Below, piece after piece: positions 21,452 through 23,825 of a stretch of DNA of 23,825 nucleotides; the first letter of the stretch is position 1; every line of letters starts with the position of its first letter. The notes below the pieces were generated by a model. That model was not told the origin of the DNA. It saw only the letters and a list, made by a program, of their open reading frames with translations, and ran no database searches. The DNA is from Nitriliruptoraceae bacterium. Its GTDB lineage: Bacteria; Actinomycetota; Nitriliruptoria; Nitriliruptorales; Nitriliruptoraceae. The position numbers and the translations under genes were made by a program. The stretch is taken from positions 1 through 23,825 of the forward strand of contig PWEU01000420.1 of NCBI GenBank assembly GCA_003554005.1, written 5' to 3'.

Positions 21452-22902
21452 GCGGCACCTTCCCCCCGCCGCCAGGCGAGCCGCCAGCACCGCAGACATC
21501 ACCGAGCTCGAACGGGGCGGTGGGACGCAGCTACGACCGCGTTCCCCCGCACTCGCTCGATGCCGAGGTGTCGGTCCTCGGCTCCGCCCTGCTGTCGCGG
21601 GCAGCGGCTTCGGACGCCGTCGAGGCGCTGCGCCCCGAGGACTTCTACCGTAACGCCCACCGGGTCGTCTTCGAGGCGGTCCGGGAGCTGCCCGGCCAGG
21701 GTGAACCGGTCGACACGGTCACCATCACCGACTGGCTCGCCCGTCGGGACCGGCTGGACGAGGTCGGCGGCGCCGCGGCCCTCCACGACCTGACGGTGGC
21801 GGTGCCGACCGCGGCCAACGCCGCCTACTACGCCCGGATCGTCCGGGACAAAGCACTGCTGCGGCGGCTCATCGACGCTGGCACCGCGGTCACCAAGCTC
21901 GGGTACGAGGCCACCGACGACGCTCGGGCGATCGTCGACCGGGCGGAGTCGCTGGTCTTCGAGGTCGCCCAGACCACCTCGGTGTCGGAGTACCAGCGGC
22001 TGGGTGAGCTGCTCAACCAGTCCTTCGAGCAGATCGAGACCCTCGCCGAGCGCAGCTCGGAGGGGACGGGACTGGCCACCGGCTTCGACGACCTCGACCG
22101 GCTCACCGCCGGGTTGCAGCCCCAGAACCTGATCGTGCTGGCGGCCCGGCCCGCGATGGGCAAGAGCAGCCTGGCGCTGGCCGTCTGCCACTTCGCCAGT
22201 GCCCGGCTCGGAGAGCCGGCGATCCTGTTCAGTCTGGAGATGTCCAAGCTGGAGATCGTCAACCGGCTCCTGTCATCCGAGGCGCGGATCGATTCGTCGC
22301 GGCTGCGGACCGGACGGCTCGAGGACACCGACTGGCGCAAGCTCGGTGATGCCCTGGGCACCCTGGCCGACGCGCCCTTCTTCATCGACGACACCCCGTC
22401 GATCTCCCTGATGGAGATCAGGGCCAAGTCCCGGCGGCTGAAGCAGAAGCAGGGATTGTCGCTGATCGTCGTCGACTACCTGCAGCTGATGCAGTCCCAC
22501 CGCCGGGTCGACTCCCGCCAGCAGGAGGTCGCGGAGATCTCCCGGGGCCTGAAGATGCTGGCCAAGGAGCTCGATGTTCCCGTCATCGCGCTGTCCCAGC
22601 TGTCGCGTCAACCCGAATCCCGTACCGACAAGCGGCCGCAGCTCGCTGACCTACGTGAGAGCGGCAGCATCGAGCAGGACGCGGACATCGTGGGGTTCAT
22701 CTACCGCGATGAGGTCTACGACGAGGACAGCCCGGACAAGGGCATCGCGGAGCTGATCATCGCCAAGCACCGCAACGGCGCCACGGGTGTGGTGAAGCTG
22801 GCCTTCCTCGGGCACCTCACCAAGTTCGCGAACCTGGCCCGAGGACCCAGCGGGAGCAGCGTCAGCGCCGGTGCGCAGCCTGGTCCGGCGACCCCTGTCT
22901 GA
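21448..22902 (+). CDS. dnaB: Replicative DNA helicase DnaB
   Basis: This 484-aa hexameric helicase unwinds DNA at the replication fork and binds primase. A Pro-rich tail (1-28) is followed by the N-terminal collar domain (about 30-135; SLDAEVSVLGSALLS, PEDFYRNAHR). After a linker comes the RecA-like motor with Walker A ARPAMGKSS (Lys239), SLEMSK (262-267), Walker B LIVVDYLQLM (Asp343) and the arginine-finger region with SRQPESRTDKRPQLADLRESG. The Walker A and other classic sites are uninterrupted, so there is no intein, although actinobacterial dnaB often has one. Translation is probably coupled to the mini-ORF before it. Last gene of the operon. Confidence 0.97.
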   Translation: MSGTFPPPPGEPPAPQTSPSSNGAVGRSYDRVPPHSLDAEVSVLGSALLSRAAASDAVEALRPEDFYRNAHRVVFEAVRELPGQGEPVDTVTITDWLARRDRLDEVGGAAALHDLTVAVPTAANAAYYARIVRDKALLRRLIDAGTAVTKLGYEATDDARAIVDRAESLVFEVAQTTSVSEYQRLGELLNQSFEQIETLAERSSEGTGLATGFDDLDRLTAGLQPQNLIVLAARPAMGKSSLALAVCHFASARLGEPAILFSLEMSKLEIVNRLLSSEARIDSSRLRTGRLEDTDWRKLGDALGTLADAPFFIDDTPSISLMEIRAKSRRLKQKQGLSLIVVDYLQLMQSHRRVDSRQQEVAEISRGLKMLAKELDVPVIALSQLSRQPESRTDKRPQLADLRESGSIEQDADIVGFIYRDEVYDEDSPDKGIAELIIAKHRNGATGVVKLAFLGHLTKFANLARGPSGSSVSAGAQPGPATPV

Positions 22903-22919
22903 CCGGCGCCCCCAGCAGG

Positions 22920-22925
22920 TACGGT
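22920..22925 (+). promoter_or_regulatory. Candidate -10 box of the YqgE gene
   Basis: TACGGT gives an expected start near 22932 and a leader of about 14 nt made up mainly of the GAGGAGGGG binding site. Confidence 0.45.
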
Positions 22926-22945
22926 CGGTCGTGAGGAGGGGCGCG

Positions 22946-23500
22946 ATGGTCACCTGGCATACCGGCCGTCTGCTGGTCGCGGCACCGGCTCTGGAGGACC
23001 CCAACTTCGATCGGGGGGTTCTGCTGGTGCTGGATCACGATGAGGACGGGGCGCTCGGGGTCGTCCTGAACCGGCCGTCCTCGGTGCTGGTGGCGGAGAC
23101 CCTGGGCGGCTGGTCGGAGCTTGCCGCCAGTCCTCCGGTGGTGTTCGGCGGGGGGCCGGTGGAGCCGACGGCGGTGGTCGCGCTGGGGGCCACGGCCTCG
23201 GTCGTCACCCCCGACGCGGGACCTCCGATCCTGGATCGCATCCGGCTCGTCGATCTGGACGACGACCCGACGCTGGCGGCCGCTGATCTCGAACACGTGC
23301 GGATCTTCGCGGGCTACGCCGGGTGGGCGCCGGACCAGCTGGAGGACGAGATCGACCAGGGTGCCTGGTTCGTGGTCGACGCCGACCCCCGGGATGTCTT
23401 CACCGGTGAGCCGGGTGGCCTGTGGCACGCGGTGCTGCGCCGGCAGCCCGACGGGCTCCGGTTGCTGGCGACCTACCCCGAGGACCCGTCGCTGAACTGA
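22946..23500 (+). CDS. YqgE/AlgH family protein (DUF179)
   Basis: This 184-aa protein shows the family's landmarks in order: GRLLVAAPALEDPNFDRGVLLVLDHDEDGALGVVLNRP (about 7-44), a FGGGPVEP turn (67-74), RIFAGYAGWAPDQLEDEI (about 119-136) and WFVVDADP (141-148). The fold is known but the biochemical role is not settled; in some proteobacteria it is linked to alginate regulation, which is not evidence for that role here. The ATG at 22946 has GAGGAGGGG immediately upstream; the frame is open back to 22871, inside the end of dnaB, without conservation. It probably has its own promoter 40 nt after dnaB. It converges with the partial gene at the window end (37 nt apart). Confidence 0.92.
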   Translation: MVTWHTGRLLVAAPALEDPNFDRGVLLVLDHDEDGALGVVLNRPSSVLVAETLGGWSELAASPPVVFGGGPVEPTAVVALGATASVVTPDAGPPILDRIRLVDLDDDPTLAAADLEHVRIFAGYAGWAPDQLEDEIDQGAWFVVDADPRDVFTGEPGGLWHAVLRRQPDGLRLLATYPEDPSLN

Positions 23501-23537
23501 CCCACTGCCGGTGGCATCGTCCGGCCCGGCGCACCGG

Positions 23538-23825
23538 TCACTGCGACGGCTGCACCGGATCGGCCGGTGACCGGCACAGGAACGGGTCTGCGCCGGTCGC
23601 GCCGTGGTAGGTGAGCAGCGTGCCGTCGGCGTCGAGCACGATGCGGTAGCCGTCGACCAGCGCCTGGGTGTAGACCACTCCCGGTTCGGGGCAGCCGATC
23701 GCGCCGTCGGGCCAGGTGACCATGGCGAACTCGACCACCTCGATATCGCTGGCCGGGACGCTGGTGCGCTCGGCGGCATCGGCGATGGCCAACGTCACTT
23801 CACGGCGGTCACGGGCGGTCGCGTC
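23538..23825 (-). CDS. C-terminal part of an unnamed conserved protein, probably secreted or lipoprotein
   Basis: The frame is open to the right edge, so about 95 C-terminal residues are visible and the start lies outside the window. The sequence has an alpha-helical AIADAAERTSVPASDIEVVEFA, then MVTWPDGAIGCPEPGVVYTQALVDGYRIVLDADG. The TWPDG.(I/L)GCP.PG..YTQ pattern is one I have seen in unnamed extracytoplasmic proteins from Chloroflexi and actinobacteria. Two cysteines (in GCP and LCRS) might form a disulfide. No function is known. A GTG at 23798 could serve as a start, but the homologous part continues upstream of it, so the true start is probably further out. Confidence 0.65.
   Translation of the reverse strand, partial: DATARDRREVTLAIADAAERTSVPASDIEVVEFAMVTWPDGAIGCPEPGVVYTQALVDGYRIVLDADGTLLTYHGATGADPFLCRSPADPVQPSQ

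Noticed and set aside
21448..22902. Intein in DnaB
   Set aside because: Walker A and the other motor motifs are contiguous and the length is normal.
23534..23574. CCGGTCAC/GTGACCGG inverted repeat as a terminator between YqgE and the last gene
   Set aside because: The loop is about 25 nt and most of it is inside the coding part of the partial gene, so support is too weak.

Overview
The window is very GC-rich DNA from a high-GC actinomycete-type bacterium. The evidence is family content, not a database match: a DUF5318 protein, a MacS/MacR-like two-component pair, a very hydrophobic SCO7613-type membrane protein, the gene order rpsF-ssb-rpsR-rplI-dnaB, frequent GTG starts, and TA-S-S-S-T -10 boxes (S = G or C) placed exactly 7 nt before leaderless start codons. 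A deep-branching lineage such as the Nitriliruptoria would fit, but I cannot test that. I see no tRNA, rRNA, CRISPR array, insertion sequence, phage gene or origin.

Layout. Positions 1-2825 hold the start of a prolyl oligopeptidase (minus), a DUF5318 zinc-ribbon protein, a zinc-ribbon protein with a C-terminal membrane anchor (minus), a free-standing AlaX tRNA editing enzyme, a 73-aa cysteine-containing protein (minus) and a 77-aa GYF_2-domain protein. Positions 2853-7030 hold tyrS and ppdK (pyruvate phosphate dikinase). Positions 7237-16269 hold a MacS-like sensor kinase, a glycerol block (glpF, glpK1, glpD on plus; iclR-glpK2 on minus) and a MacR-like response regulator. Positions 16396-19113 encode a 905-aa multi-pass membrane protein. 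Positions 19195-22902 are the ribosomal/replication operon rpsF-ssb-rpsR-rplI-dnaB, with a leader of about 320 nt and an 11-codon mini-ORF coupled to dnaB. Positions 22946-23500 encode a YqgE/AlgH protein, and the window ends in a partial minus-strand gene.

How the genes work together. GlpF admits glycerol, GlpK1 and/or GlpK2 phosphorylates it, and GlpD oxidises glycerol-3-phosphate to dihydroxyacetone phosphate. The IclR-family protein next to glpK2 is the obvious candidate regulator. A perfect 8-3-8 palindrome lies upstream of glpF and a degenerate copy upstream of glpD. Ppdk interconverts pyruvate and PEP nearby, which would suit growth on three-carbon substrates, but no co-regulation is shown.

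The most interesting feature is architectural. The kinase and regulator that would normally be neighbours lie on either side of the glycerol block. The kinase still ends in an overlapping GTGA with a good ribosome binding site, leading into a dead 23-codon frame. This looks like the scar of an insertion between macS and macR. Nothing in the window is clearly a wholly new system.
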